From Proteobacteria bacterium UBA1844 (lineage in GTDB: Bacteria > Pseudomonadota > Gammaproteobacteria > Steroidobacterales > Woeseiaceae): 15,763 bases of DNA. Positions 6,991 to 14,347 of the stretch are shown here, one piece after another. A program made the position numbers and the translations under genes. The notes beneath the pieces were generated by a model that was given only the letters and a program-made list of their open reading frames with translations, was not told where the DNA came from and searched no databases. Within the stretch, counting starts at the first letter, position 1; each line of letters starts with the position of its first letter. Where the stretch lies: NCBI GenBank assembly GCA_002338615.1, contig DDIS01000052.1:32894-48656 (forward strand), in the 5' to 3' direction.

Positions 6991-8352
6991 ATGTCGTCGT
7001 TAAGCGCACGCCTGTTGGTATCAGTCAGTGTGCTGCTACTTTTGTTTTTCGGCGCAACAATCCTGGTTCTCGACATGGCTTTCGTGTCCTCGGGAGAACG
7101 TGCGCGTGAAGAGATTCTCGATGGCTATCTCATGCAACTGTTGGCAGCGGCGGAACCGGATGATGACCACTCGCTGAGCTTGCCCAGGGATCTCGTTGAA
7201 TCGAGGTTCAACGCAATTGGGTCCGGACTATATGCCGAGCTGCTGGACGAGGGCCAGCACGTTATCTGGCAGTCCCAATCGGCGCTGGGACTGGCACTTC
7301 CGGCTGGCAATGCGCCGCCCCGCGGGGAGCACCGTTTTGCGAGAGAATCCCTCGCGGACGGCACACCATTGCTTACGCTGAGTCTCGCGGTTGACTGGGA
7401 ATTTGCAGACGATAGCCTGCAAGGATTCGTATTCAAAGTGCACGAGAGCCTCGATGCATTCAATGCGCAAATTGCAAGTTTTCGCCGACAGCTGTTCGGC
7501 TGGTTTGGCGCCGTCGCAATCATCATGCTGCTCGCAATTGCGGCGTTGATGCGCTCCCTGCTCAAACCTTTGCGCCAGATAGAAGCCGAAATTGGGGAAA
7601 TTGAAGCTGGCAAGCGGGCCGCGTTGTCCGTCTACGCACCTACGGAACTGCGCGGCGTTGCAAGAAACATGAATCTTCTAATCAACAGTGAACGTGCGCG
7701 TTCTGAGCGCTATCGAATTACGCTCGATAATCTCGCACACAGCCTGAAAACGCCGCTCGCCGCTATCCGCTCGTTACTCGATGACAACGCCGCTTCACAG
7801 TCGACAGATCGAATTAACGCAGAGGTCGAGCGTATGGATGAAATCGTTCGCTACCAACTGCGCAAGCCCGCTGCCACCGACAATTTGGTACTTGCGCCAG
7901 TCGCGATCGCCAGTGAAATCGACAAGCTGGTGTCCGGCATGCGAAAAGTGTATCGGGATAAAGCGCCCAGCTTCGACGTGCGTGTCGACAAAAACGCTCA
8001 ATTTCGCGGTGACACCGGCGATTTTCTCGAACTGGCGGGCAATCTTATCGACAATGCCTGCAAGTGGTGCGAGCGACAGGTGGTAGTCGAGGTACGCCCC
8101 TTTTATATGGGTCGAAAAGACACACATGGCATGGTGCTCTCCGTAGCCGACGATGGCGCGGGCATTCCCGACGGCGCGGCGGAAGTCTTACTTACACGCG
8201 GCTCGCGCCTCGACGAAAGCACGCCGGGCCACGGCATTGGCCTCGCCATTGTTGCGGACCTGGTGCGCTCCTACGGTGGTGAGATAAAGATAAAGCCAGC
8301 TGCGCTGGGCGGCGCTAATGTGACGGTCAGCATCCCGGCGCGATTCGCGTAG
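6991..8352 (+). CDS. PhoQ-like sensor histidine kinase
   Basis: A 453-residue inner-membrane kinase. Transmembrane segments lie at about 8-32 and 170-190, bracketing a periplasmic sensor of about 135 residues that includes RFNAIGSGLYAELLDEGQHV, a pattern seen in PhoQ-like sensors, and a small acidic patch (EPDDD, 55-59). A HAMP-like linker follows (192-240). The dimerisation helix carries the phosphorylated His250 in LAHSLKTPLAAIR. The ATP-binding domain shows the N box LAGNLIDNACKW (348-359), the G1 box DDGAGIP (387-393) and the G2 box GHGIGLA (413-419), all intact. It presumably phosphorylates the regulator encoded 8 bp upstream. The last codons (PARFA and the TAG stop) lie inside a repeat unit of the REP array that follows, so the C-terminus may have been reshaped by that element. 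Confidence 0.93.
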   Translation: MSSLSARLLVSVSVLLLLFFGATILVLDMAFVSSGERAREEILDGYLMQLLAAAEPDDDHSLSLPRDLVESRFNAIGSGLYAELLDEGQHVIWQSQSALGLALPAGNAPPRGEHRFARESLADGTPLLTLSLAVDWEFADDSLQGFVFKVHESLDAFNAQIASFRRQLFGWFGAVAIIMLLAIAALMRSLLKPLRQIEAEIGEIEAGKRAALSVYAPTELRGVARNMNLLINSERARSERYRITLDNLAHSLKTPLAAIRSLLDDNAASQSTDRINAEVERMDEIVRYQLRKPAATDNLVLAPVAIASEIDKLVSGMRKVYRDKAPSFDVRVDKNAQFRGDTGDFLELAGNLIDNACKWCERQVVVEVRPFYMGRKDTHGMVLSVADDGAGIPDGAAEVLLTRGSRLDESTPGHGIGLAIVADLVRSYGGEIKIKPAALGGANVTVSIPARFA

Positions 8353-8433
8353 GAGCGCCGTCCCGGCGCGATTCACGTAGGAGCGCCGTCCCGGCGCGAT
8401 TAAAGTCAGTTCGCGCCAGGATGGCGCTCCTAC
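8333..8433. repeat. REP-like array with GTAG-headed hairpins, direct and inverted copies
   Basis: A 28-bp unit occurs at 8333-8360 and 8361-8388, with a 13-bp partial copy at 8389-8401. Within it, GTAGGAGC leads into GCGCCG-TCC-CGGCGC, a 6-bp hairpin with a 3-nt loop (8355-8369 and 8383-8397). An inverted copy at 8411-8433 matches 21 of 23 bases of the reverse complement. Its two differences pair with each other in the stem (GCGCCA-GGA-TGGCGC), a compensatory change. A GTAG tetranucleotide next to a small palindrome is the form of REP elements mobilised by RAYT (TnpA-REP) transposases, common in pseudomonads and xanthomonads. The array lies between the convergent kinase and slipin genes and may also limit read-through from either side. 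No RAYT gene is in the window. Confidence 0.85.
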
Positions 8434-8454
8434 GGGGTTGTCCTGACTCGCGGC

Positions 8455-9231
8455 CTATCCGGCGTCAGGCTTCTCACCGGCTCGTCGTGCGAATTTTGTA
8501 AACGAATCGAGCATTTCCATCGGGATCGGGAAGACGATGGTGTTGGTTCGTTCGTTGGCAATTTCTTTCAAGGTTTGCAAATAGCGCAGCTGCAATGCCT
8601 GTTCTTCGGTTGCAAGCATCTGCGCAGCTTCGGCCAGTTTGGCGGCTGCCTGTTGCTCACCTTCTGCGTTGATAATCTTTGCACGCCGGGCTCGCTCGGC
8701 TTCAGCCTGCTGTGCGATCGCGCGGATCATGCTTTCGTCGAGATCTACGTGCTTGATCTCGACGTTGGCCACCTTGATGCCCCAGTTATCGGTACGCTTG
8801 TCCAATATAGCCTGGATGTCAGTGTTCAGTTTGTCACGTTCGGCGAGCATGTCATCCAGTTCGTGCTGACCTAAAACGGAACGCAATGTCGTTTGCGACA
8901 ATTGACTGGTTGCTTCGAAAACGTTGGCAACCCGGATAATTGCTTTTTCCGGGTCTACGATACGGAAATAGATAACGGCATTGACTTTGACCGACACGTT
9001 GTCGCGTGAAATGACATCCTGTGTGGGCACATCAAGAACGATCACCCGCAGGTCCACCTTCGTCATTTTTTGCAGGACCGGAACCAGGATGATCAGTCCG
9101 GGGCCCTTGACGGCCTGGAAACGGCCCAGAAAGAACACGACACCGCGTTCGTATTCCTTTAACACCTTGATTGTGTTGTAAAGAATGACTACCAAAAGTG
9201 CTGCGGCGATTCCTACGACTGCAATTGGCAT
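8455..9231 (-). CDS. Slipin (stomatin-like, SPFH/band 7) protein
   Basis: A 258-residue prokaryotic stomatin homologue. An N-terminal membrane anchor (about 3-20) is followed by [13 protein letters not shown] and [14 protein letters not shown], then the SPFH core with [23 protein letters not shown], the [15 protein letters not shown] strand and [17 protein letters not shown]. An alanine/glutamate-rich coiled coil (about 165-215) mediates oligomerisation, and the end contains [12 protein letters not shown]. Slipins form membrane-associated rings and are paired with NfeD proteases, which in Pyrococcus cleave the partner stomatin's C-terminal hydrophobic region. The ribosome-binding site GAGGAG, 6 nt before the ATG, is strong. 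It lies 63 bp downstream of nfeD on the same strand, as expected for this pair. Confidence 0.94.
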   Translation of the reverse strand: MPIAVVGIAAALLVVILYNTIKVLKEYERGVVFFLGRFQAVKGPGLIILVPVLQKMTKVDLRVIVLDVPTQDVISRDNVSVKVNAVIYFRIVDPEKAIIRVANVFEATSQLSQTTLRSVLGQHELDDMLAERDKLNTDIQAILDKRTDNWGIKVANVEIKHVDLDESMIRAIAQQAEAERARRAKIINAEGEQQAAAKLAEAAQMLATEEQALQLRYLQTLKEIANERTNTIVFPIPMEMLDSFTKFARRAGEKPDAG

Positions 9232-9273
9232 CGAATGCTCCTCAATTTAAGCTGTTTGATTTTCGTATACTAA

Positions 9274-9305
9274 CCGTTTCAGGATATCGCCGTTTCAGGA
9301 AATCG
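9274..9305. repeat. 16-bp tandem duplication at the 3' end of nfeD
   Basis: CCGTTTCAGGATATCG (9274-9289) is followed directly by CCGTTTCAGGAAATCG (9290-9305), with one mismatch. The nfeD stop codon (9295-9297) lies in the second copy as read on the plus strand. The other copy fills part of the 63-bp gap before the slipin gene, so the duplication lengthened the spacer without altering the protein. It is most likely a replication-slippage event. Confidence 0.65.
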
Positions 9306-10791
9306 GTTCGGGATTCGGGTTTGTATTCGACGTGACTGGCGCAACTTCAAGTACCAGCCCGTCCATCGCGATAACGACAACGTCCTGATTCTTCTCGATT
9401 GGGACAGACGAGCGCGCTGTCCAGGCTTCGCCCTCGAGCCAGACTTTGCCACTCTCCGTAAACGTGTTCATCGCTTGTCCATGTCCACCAACGATCGATT
9501 CTGTACCCGATACCGCGCCGCGTTTATGTAGCTTCAAGGTGAAGCTGACGAGCCAGATTATTGCAATGGCCGCAACTATGGCGACGGCAATGACAAAGCT
9601 GAGCGAGATATCGAAGCCCGGTACACCGCTGTCAAACATGATAATTGCTCCGAACACAAATGCCGCAACGCCGCCAAGGCCGAGCGCGCCAAAGCTCGGC
9701 GCAAAGGCTTCGGCCGTCATTAACGCCAGACCCACGAGGATAAGAGCCAGCCCCGCGTAATTGACCGGAATAACCTGCAGGGCATAAGCGGCGAGTAACA
9801 GGCAAATGACGCCAACGACTCCAGGCACTACGGCGCCGGGATTCCAGCCTTCGTACATGAGGCCATAAAGCCCAATCATTCCCAGGATCAATACGATTTC
9901 CGGGTTACTGATAACGCTCAGCAACTTGATACGCCAGTTCGGTTCGAAAGCGTCGATCGGCGCGTCGGCAGTTTGCAGTTTCACTTTCGCTGCACCGATG
10001 CTGACCTCGTACCCGTCCAGCTGTTGCATCAAATCATCGCGGTCTTCAGCAACAAACTCGATTACGTTTTGTTCGAGTGCTTCACTGGCCGTCAGGGTCG
10101 CCGCTTCGGTGACCGCGGTTTCGGCCCAGTCCGCATTGCGACCGTAGCGGTTCGCGAGCGAGCGTATGTACGAGACCGAATCGTTCAGGACCTTGCGCTC
10201 CATTGCGCTGCCAGCTGACGGCTGTGCAGGAACGTCTGTTGGGTCCGCGGATGGGTCTGCGTCGTTGCCAGGCTCGTTTTGGTCGGTCGGATTGCTATCT
10301 TCCGGATCGTTTTGCGGTGACTCGGGCGTCATATCGCCACCGGTCAGCGAAACCGGCGTTGCAGCGCCGAGGTGTGTCGTGGGCGTCATCGCGGCGATAT
10401 GGCTGGCCAGCAGGATATAAGTACCGGCACTGGCGGCCCGTGCGCCCGCTGGCGTGACATAGGTGGCCACCGGCACGGGAGAGGCGAGGATAGCCTGCAC
10501 AATATCGCGCATCGGCGAAACCAGCCCGCCCGGCGTATCCAGCTGTAGCACCACCAGTTGCGCGGACGATTCGAGCGCATGTTGCAGGCCACTGGTGATG
10601 TAATCGGATGTAGCGACGCCGATCCCGCCCCTGACGTCGATGACAACCACGCTGCCCTTTGCAGGCGCCGGTTTGTCAACAGCGTCGCCGGACTGGGCGC
10701 TAGCAATGGCCGGCGCCATCGACAGTGCTGCCAAAAAAAGCAAAAGCAGGGGCCGCAAGGGTTTGTATCGGGATCGACTGACTCTGTCCAT
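9295..10791 (-). CDS. NfeD long-form membrane serine protease
   Basis: A 498-residue NfeD1b-type protein. A signal peptide (MDRVSRSRYK, then a leucine-rich core ending ASA) leads to a periplasmic ClpP-like protease domain: VVVIDVRGGIG, VLQLDTPGGLVSPMRDI and ASAGTYIL with nucleophile Ser121. The general-base lysine is probably Lys200 in SAMERKVLNDSVSYI. Between them (about 152-195) is an acidic, Pro/Asn/Asp-rich insert that looks disordered. Four to five transmembrane segments follow (about 298-420), and then a C-terminal OB-fold NfeD domain (GTESIVGGHG, VWLEGEAWTARS). The partner substrate is expected to be the slipin encoded downstream. The frame is open to 10851, but the signal peptide favours the ATG at 10789-10791; ATG at 10812 is possible. 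Its promoter must lie inside the divergent asparaginase-like gene or in the 19-bp gap. Confidence 0.92.
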   Translation of the reverse strand: MDRVSRSRYKPLRPLLLLFLAALSMAPAIASAQSGDAVDKPAPAKGSVVVIDVRGGIGVATSDYITSGLQHALESSAQLVVLQLDTPGGLVSPMRDIVQAILASPVPVATYVTPAGARAASAGTYILLASHIAAMTPTTHLGAATPVSLTGGDMTPESPQNDPEDSNPTDQNEPGNDADPSADPTDVPAQPSAGSAMERKVLNDSVSYIRSLANRYGRNADWAETAVTEAATLTASEALEQNVIEFVAEDRDDLMQQLDGYEVSIGAAKVKLQTADAPIDAFEPNWRIKLLSVISNPEIVLILGMIGLYGLMYEGWNPGAVVPGVVGVICLLLAAYALQVIPVNYAGLALILVGLALMTAEAFAPSFGALGLGGVAAFVFGAIIMFDSGVPGFDISLSFVIAVAIVAAIAIIWLVSFTLKLHKRGAVSGTESIVGGHGQAMNTFTESGKVWLEGEAWTARSSVPIEKNQDVVVIAMDGLVLEVAPVTSNTNPNPEPIS

Positions 10792-10810
10792 GCTGTCATC
10801 ATAGCAGGCC

Positions 10811-11356
10811 ATGTTCATTCGATTCATCACAACCGGCGGCACCATCGACAAAATCTATTTCGACGCCTTGAGCCAGTTCGAAGTAGGTGAGTCACAAATC
10901 GCGCACATACTCAGTGAAGGGCTGGTCGATTTTTCCTATGAAATCGTACCACTGTTGCGCAAGGACAGCCTGGAAATCACGGCGACGGATCGGCGCCAGC
11001 TGCGCGAGTACATAGAAGCTGACGAAGCTGAACTTATTGTCGTAACCCACGGTACGGACACCATGCCGGCGACCGCTGAGGCGCTGCAAGGAATACCGGG
11101 CAAGACCATCGTCCTCACCGGCGCATTGAGTCCTGCGCGCTTTCGCACGACCGATGCCGTATTCAACATTGGCATGGCCGTTGCGGCCGTGCAATGTGCG
11201 GCGCCAGGTGTCTACATTGCCATGAGCGGCCAGGTATTCCCGGCAGGCGCTGTGCGCAAGAACCGCAGCGAAAACCGCTTTGAAAGGGTTTCGCCCGGCG
11301 ATGAGGAAGACTCCGCCGATCGTAACGCCAAGGCGACCCCGCCCCTTGAGGACTGA
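10811..11356 (+). CDS. Single-domain asparaginase-like protein
   Basis: At 181 residues this is only the N-terminal half of a type I/II L-asparaginase (usually about 330). Both catalytic-threonine motifs are present: TTGGTIDK (7-14) and VVTHGTDTM (about 77-85), with the DS-type substrate-loop equivalent near LLRKDSLEIT (48-57) and TIVLTGALSPAR later. The small C-terminal domain, which in classical enzymes completes the active site of the neighbouring subunit, is absent. The frame ends in a charged tail rich in Asp, Glu, Arg and Asn (about 148-181). There is no signal peptide, so it is cytosolic. Short asparaginase-domain proteins occur as stand-alone proteins in other proteobacteria, so this is probably a natural short form rather than a truncation. 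Activity is uncertain. Its start is 19 bp from nfeD and its stop 6 bp from the convergent aldehyde dehydrogenase gene. Confidence 0.82.
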   Translation: MFIRFITTGGTIDKIYFDALSQFEVGESQIAHILSEGLVDFSYEIVPLLRKDSLEITATDRRQLREYIEADEAELIVVTHGTDTMPATAEALQGIPGKTIVLTGALSPARFRTTDAVFNIGMAVAAVQCAAPGVYIAMSGQVFPAGAVRKNRSENRFERVSPGDEEDSADRNAKATPPLED

Positions 11357-11362
11357 AAAGCT

Positions 11363-12880
11363 CTACAGGTCGAAGGAAATACCCTGCGCGAGTGGCAGGT
11401 CCGTGCCCCAGTTAATGGTGTTGGTCTGGCGCCGCATGTAAGCCTTCCAGCTGTCCGAGCCGGCCTCGCGGCCTCCACCGGTTTCTTTCTCGCCACCAAA
11501 AGCGCCGCCAATTTCCGCGCCCGATGTGCCGATATTGACGTTCGCTATGCCGCAGTCCGAGCCGCGGGCTGACAGAAACAGCTCGGCATTTTGCAGATTG
11601 TCGGTGAATATCGATGACGAGAGCCCTTGCACGACACCGTTTTGCATCGCAATGGCTTCATCCAGCGTGTCGAATGGCACCAGGTACAGGACCGGCCCGA
11701 ACGTCTCGATTTGTACGATATCCCAATCGTTTTCCGCGGTCGCAATTGCAGGCGTCATGAAATTGCCCGGACGGTCGAGGCGTTCGCCGCCGCACAACAC
11801 TTCTCCACCGGCCTTTTTTACGGTGGCAAGCGCAGCCTGCACACGATCGATCGCCGATGCGTCGATGACCGGACCCATCAGGGTGCTGTCGTCGAGCGGG
11901 TCGCCAATCCGGACCTGGCCGTAGGCATTAACCAGCGCCGTCTTGAGATCCTCAAATCGTGAGCGATGCACCAGCACCCGCCGTGTCGACGTACAGCGCT
12001 GGCCTGCGGTACCCACGGAACCGAATACAATCGCGGGCACGGCAAGTTCGAGATTCGCAAATTCATCGACGATGATCGCATTATTGCCGCCGAGTTCGAG
12101 CAGGGAGCGGCCCATGCGCGCCGCAACCTTGGCACCCACATGCCGACCAACGGCGGTAGAGCCGGTGAACGACAGCAGATCAATCCGCGCATCGTCTACA
12201 AACTGTGCCGCAAGTTCATTGCTCGCGTCATTGATCAGGAAAAATACCGGCGGCAGGTCTTCCTCTGCGAGTGCTTCATTGACGATCTTTTGCACGGCGA
12301 CACCGCACAAAGCGGTTTTCGGTGACGGCTTCCAGATATTTACGTTGCCGCAAATTGCGGCGATAAAAGCATTCCAGGAATATACGGCCACCGGGAAATT
12401 GAATGCCGATATCGTGCCGACGATGCCGAGCGGGTGCCATTGCTCATACATGCGGTGCAATGGGCGTTCGGAATGCATGGTTTTGCCATACAGCATGCGT
12501 GACTGGCCCACGGCAAAGTCCGCGATATCGATCATTTCCTGAACTTCACCAATACCCTCGGCCTTGATCTTGCCCATCTCCATCGTCACCAGGCTGCCAA
12601 GTGCCTCCCTGTGCCGACGCAGCGCATTGCCGATCAGCCGCACGGCATTGCCGCGAATAGGTGCCGGCACCATACGCCAGGATATGAAGGACTTGCGGGC
12701 AGCGGCCACAACGCGTTCATACTCCGCTGCTGACGTGGCACGAACACTCGCGATCACATCGCCGGTCGCTGGATTGATAGATTCAATAAGCGGTGCACCA
12801 GGGTCCGCCAGGCTTTCGCCGCCGATCCAGGTGCCCGGATTGGTCGCTTCGAGACCAAGACTCTGCAAAATATTGTTCAT
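11363..12880 (-). CDS. ALDH7 family aminoadipate-semialdehyde / piperideine-6-carboxylate dehydrogenase
   Basis: A 505-residue NAD(P)+-dependent aldehyde dehydrogenase of the antiquitin (ALDH7) family, which oxidises alpha-aminoadipic semialdehyde (in equilibrium with piperideine-6-carboxylate) to L-2-aminoadipate in lysine breakdown; Pseudomonas putida AmaB is a comparable bacterial enzyme. Visible are the oxyanion Asn161 in SAFNFPVAV, the nucleotide-site KPSPKT (184-189), SFTGST (237-242), the general base Glu262 in LELGGNN, and the catalytic Cys296 in GQRCTSTR. The C-terminal [20 protein letters not shown] and [16 protein letters not shown] segments are the ALDH7 hallmark. AAGGAG lies 8 nt before the ATG. 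The ATG overlaps the stop of the upstream dehydrogenase gene by 4 bp, so the two are translationally coupled and probably act in sequence. Cytosolic. Confidence 0.93.
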   Translation of the reverse strand: MNNILQSLGLEATNPGTWIGGESLADPGAPLIESINPATGDVIASVRATSAAEYERVVAAARKSFISWRMVPAPIRGNAVRLIGNALRRHREALGSLVTMEMGKIKAEGIGEVQEMIDIADFAVGQSRMLYGKTMHSERPLHRMYEQWHPLGIVGTISAFNFPVAVYSWNAFIAAICGNVNIWKPSPKTALCGVAVQKIVNEALAEEDLPPVFFLINDASNELAAQFVDDARIDLLSFTGSTAVGRHVGAKVAARMGRSLLELGGNNAIIVDEFANLELAVPAIVFGSVGTAGQRCTSTRRVLVHRSRFEDLKTALVNAYGQVRIGDPLDDSTLMGPVIDASAIDRVQAALATVKKAGGEVLCGGERLDRPGNFMTPAIATAENDWDIVQIETFGPVLYLVPFDTLDEAIAMQNGVVQGLSSSIFTDNLQNAELFLSARGSDCGIANVNIGTSGAEIGGAFGGEKETGGGREAGSDSWKAYMRRQTNTINWGTDLPLAQGISFDL

Positions 12881-14049
12881 GAACGGCGCTCCTTGTTGAT
12901 GCGTTGGTGGCCCGTTTCACCGCGCGCGACCAGGTTGGCGGATTCAACGCTGGTGCCGCCATGCGCATAAAACTCGCCGAAGCGATTGTTCAGGATGTCA
13001 CTCAGGCGGAACTGCTCCTGCGCGACAAAACCCTTGTACCGCTTCGCATCGCTCAGGACGATATCGAGTACGCTGCAGATACCGGCAGCCGTCGTTACCT
13101 GGATCGCGGACCACAGGCGGCCGGCAACGACTTGCGGGTATACCTTGTTGACGTAGTTTTCTTCGCGAAATTCGCCGTCCTGAAATCCCGTCACGGCCGC
13201 ATAAATTATGACCACATCCTGTAGCGTTTGCGGCACCGCGTTTTCGAGAATTCGCTTCAAGGTGTCACGGTCGTGATTGAGCTTGAGCCCGTTCATGAGC
13301 AGGCGCATTTGCTCACAATGGCCCGGGTAGCGAATCGTTTTGTAGTTCATTGTCTTGACATTATTGCCGTAGGTCTCAGACAGGGAACCCAGGCCGCCCG
13401 AAGTGTTAAAGGCTTCGTAGAGGGTGCCGTCAATTTCGATTTCCTCGAGTCCCTCGAGTGGCAACACAGCCACTTCCTTGCCATTCACGATCGCATTGCA
13501 CATGTTGCCGTATTCATTGATAACCCCGTCCGTTGACCAGGTCAGCGAGTATTTCAAAACGTTGTTGGGGTTTTGTGGCAATGCGCCTACGCGGAGTTTG
13601 ACTGAACGATGGCTATCGAAATGCGTCATCAGTTCATTCGCAGCGATGCTGATAAAACCGGGTGCGAGTCCGCACTGCGGTGCAAAGACCTGGTCGGCGT
13701 TGATCGCGATGTTGCGGACGGCTTCGGTAACCTCGACGTCTTCGGTCAGGTCGAAGTAATGCAGGCCTGTTTCGCGTGCAACTTCCGCAACCGCTATATT
13801 GCAGAAATAGGGCAGTCCGGACACAACGGCCACGGGTTTGTATTTGTTTATGTGCGCGATGAGTTGCTGCTTGTCACTTGCGTCGAGAACAAAAGCTTCG
13901 ATGTTATCGAGCCCATGCGCACTGGCAACGGCTTCAGCAGCCCCGGCCCGCGCATCCGCGAGTTGTACACGGTATTCTTTGCTTTCACCGAGCAATCCTG
14001 AAATCAGGGCACCGATCTTACCCGCGCCCAGGACCAATACGTCCTGCAT
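12877..14049 (-). CDS. Saccharopine dehydrogenase / lysine 6-dehydrogenase family protein
   Basis: A 390-residue enzyme with an N-terminal Rossmann fold ([19 protein letters not shown] at 8-13) and a saccharopine-dehydrogenase C-terminal domain. Further motifs are [55 protein letters not shown] and [11 protein letters not shown]. Family members either cleave saccharopine to glutamate and aminoadipate semialdehyde, or, like Geobacillus LysDH, oxidise lysine directly to the same semialdehyde. The downstream ALDH7 enzyme would remove the product in either case. The frame runs back to 14235, but the Rossmann motif, the family length and a GGGGA ribosome-binding site just before 14049 fix the start there. 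No lysine-ketoglutarate reductase is adjacent, which leaves the choice between the two reactions open. Confidence 0.88.
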   Translation of the reverse strand: MQDVLVLGAGKIGALISGLLGESKEYRVQLADARAGAAEAVASAHGLDNIEAFVLDASDKQQLIAHINKYKPVAVVSGLPYFCNIAVAEVARETGLHYFDLTEDVEVTEAVRNIAINADQVFAPQCGLAPGFISIAANELMTHFDSHRSVKLRVGALPQNPNNVLKYSLTWSTDGVINEYGNMCNAIVNGKEVAVLPLEGLEEIEIDGTLYEAFNTSGGLGSLSETYGNNVKTMNYKTIRYPGHCEQMRLLMNGLKLNHDRDTLKRILENAVPQTLQDVVIIYAAVTGFQDGEFREENYVNKVYPQVVAGRLWSAIQVTTAAGICSVLDIVLSDAKRYKGFVAQEQFRLSDILNNRFGEFYAHGGTSVESANLVARGETGHQRINKERRS

Positions 14050-14124
14050 GATATTCCCCGTTAATTGGAACAGCGTGACTCGCGCAACACGAAAATGTGT
14101 GTTCTGCAACAGCTGGTTGTGGAT

Positions 14125-14150
14125 GGTTGCAACCGCAAACCGCAGCGGTT
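14125..14150. promoter_or_regulatory. Nested direct and inverted repeats, possible operator
   Basis: GGTTGCAACC (14125-14134) is a perfect 10-bp palindrome. Overlapping it, the heptamer AACCGCA occurs twice in direct tandem (14131-14137, 14138-14144), followed by the inverted hexamer GCGGTT (14145-14150). This cluster lies about 75 bp upstream of the lysine-catabolic operon start on the minus strand and about 50 bp upstream of the candidate DAHP synthase promoter. It could bind a regulator of either side. No known consensus is matched. Confidence 0.4.
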
Positions 14151-14202
14151 CTTGATGGCGGGCATTGTGCCAAAAATCCACGCAAAAAAAAGCACTTATG
14201 AA

Positions 14203-14208
14203 TAAAAT
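14203..14208 (+). promoter_or_regulatory. Candidate -10 element for the DAHP synthase leader
   Basis: TAAAAT is one base from the TATAAT consensus and follows an A-rich tract (14184-14191). No convincing -35 hexamer sits 16-18 bp upstream, so the call is weak. A start near 14215 would give an untranslated leader of about 130 nt containing the terminator at 14301-14323. Confidence 0.3.
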
Positions 14209-14300
14209 ACTGTTGGTGGAAACAAGCCGGGGCAAATCCTTGATTGCACAAGTAACTTTTGCTCCGTTACCCGCTTGCGTGGCATAGTCCGCGTTCTTTC

Positions 14301-14323
14301 GGGGGCCAAAAGCCCCTTTTTTT
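14301..14323 (+). terminator. Intrinsic terminator inside the DAHP synthase 5' leader
   Basis: GGGGGC, loop CAAAA, GCCCCT (5 GC pairs plus a G-U) is followed directly by seven T residues, the standard form of a rho-independent terminator reading on the plus strand. No plus-strand gene lies upstream: the adjacent gene runs the other way and starts at 14049. The terminator therefore acts either as an attenuator of the DAHP synthase transcript, 24 nt before its start codon, or as the end of a short RNA transcribed from this gap. Confidence 0.8.
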
Positions 14324-14347
14324 GCGACTTATTGAAGAGATTTGAGA

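Noticed and set aside
8333..8433. CRISPR array
   Set aside because: The 28-bp units are contiguous with no unique spacers, contain GTAG-headed hairpins, and include an inverted copy; no cas genes are present.
14050..14235. 62-residue N-terminal extension of the saccharopine-dehydrogenase-family protein
   Set aside because: Rossmann-fold dehydrogenases of this family start a few residues before GAGKIG, and a GGGGA ribosome-binding site precedes the ATG at 14049.
14198..14287. Small 29-codon frame as an aromatic leader peptide
   Set aside because: No ribosome-binding site, a single Phe codon, and no Trp or Tyr codons. It is mentioned under the attenuator finding but not called as a gene.
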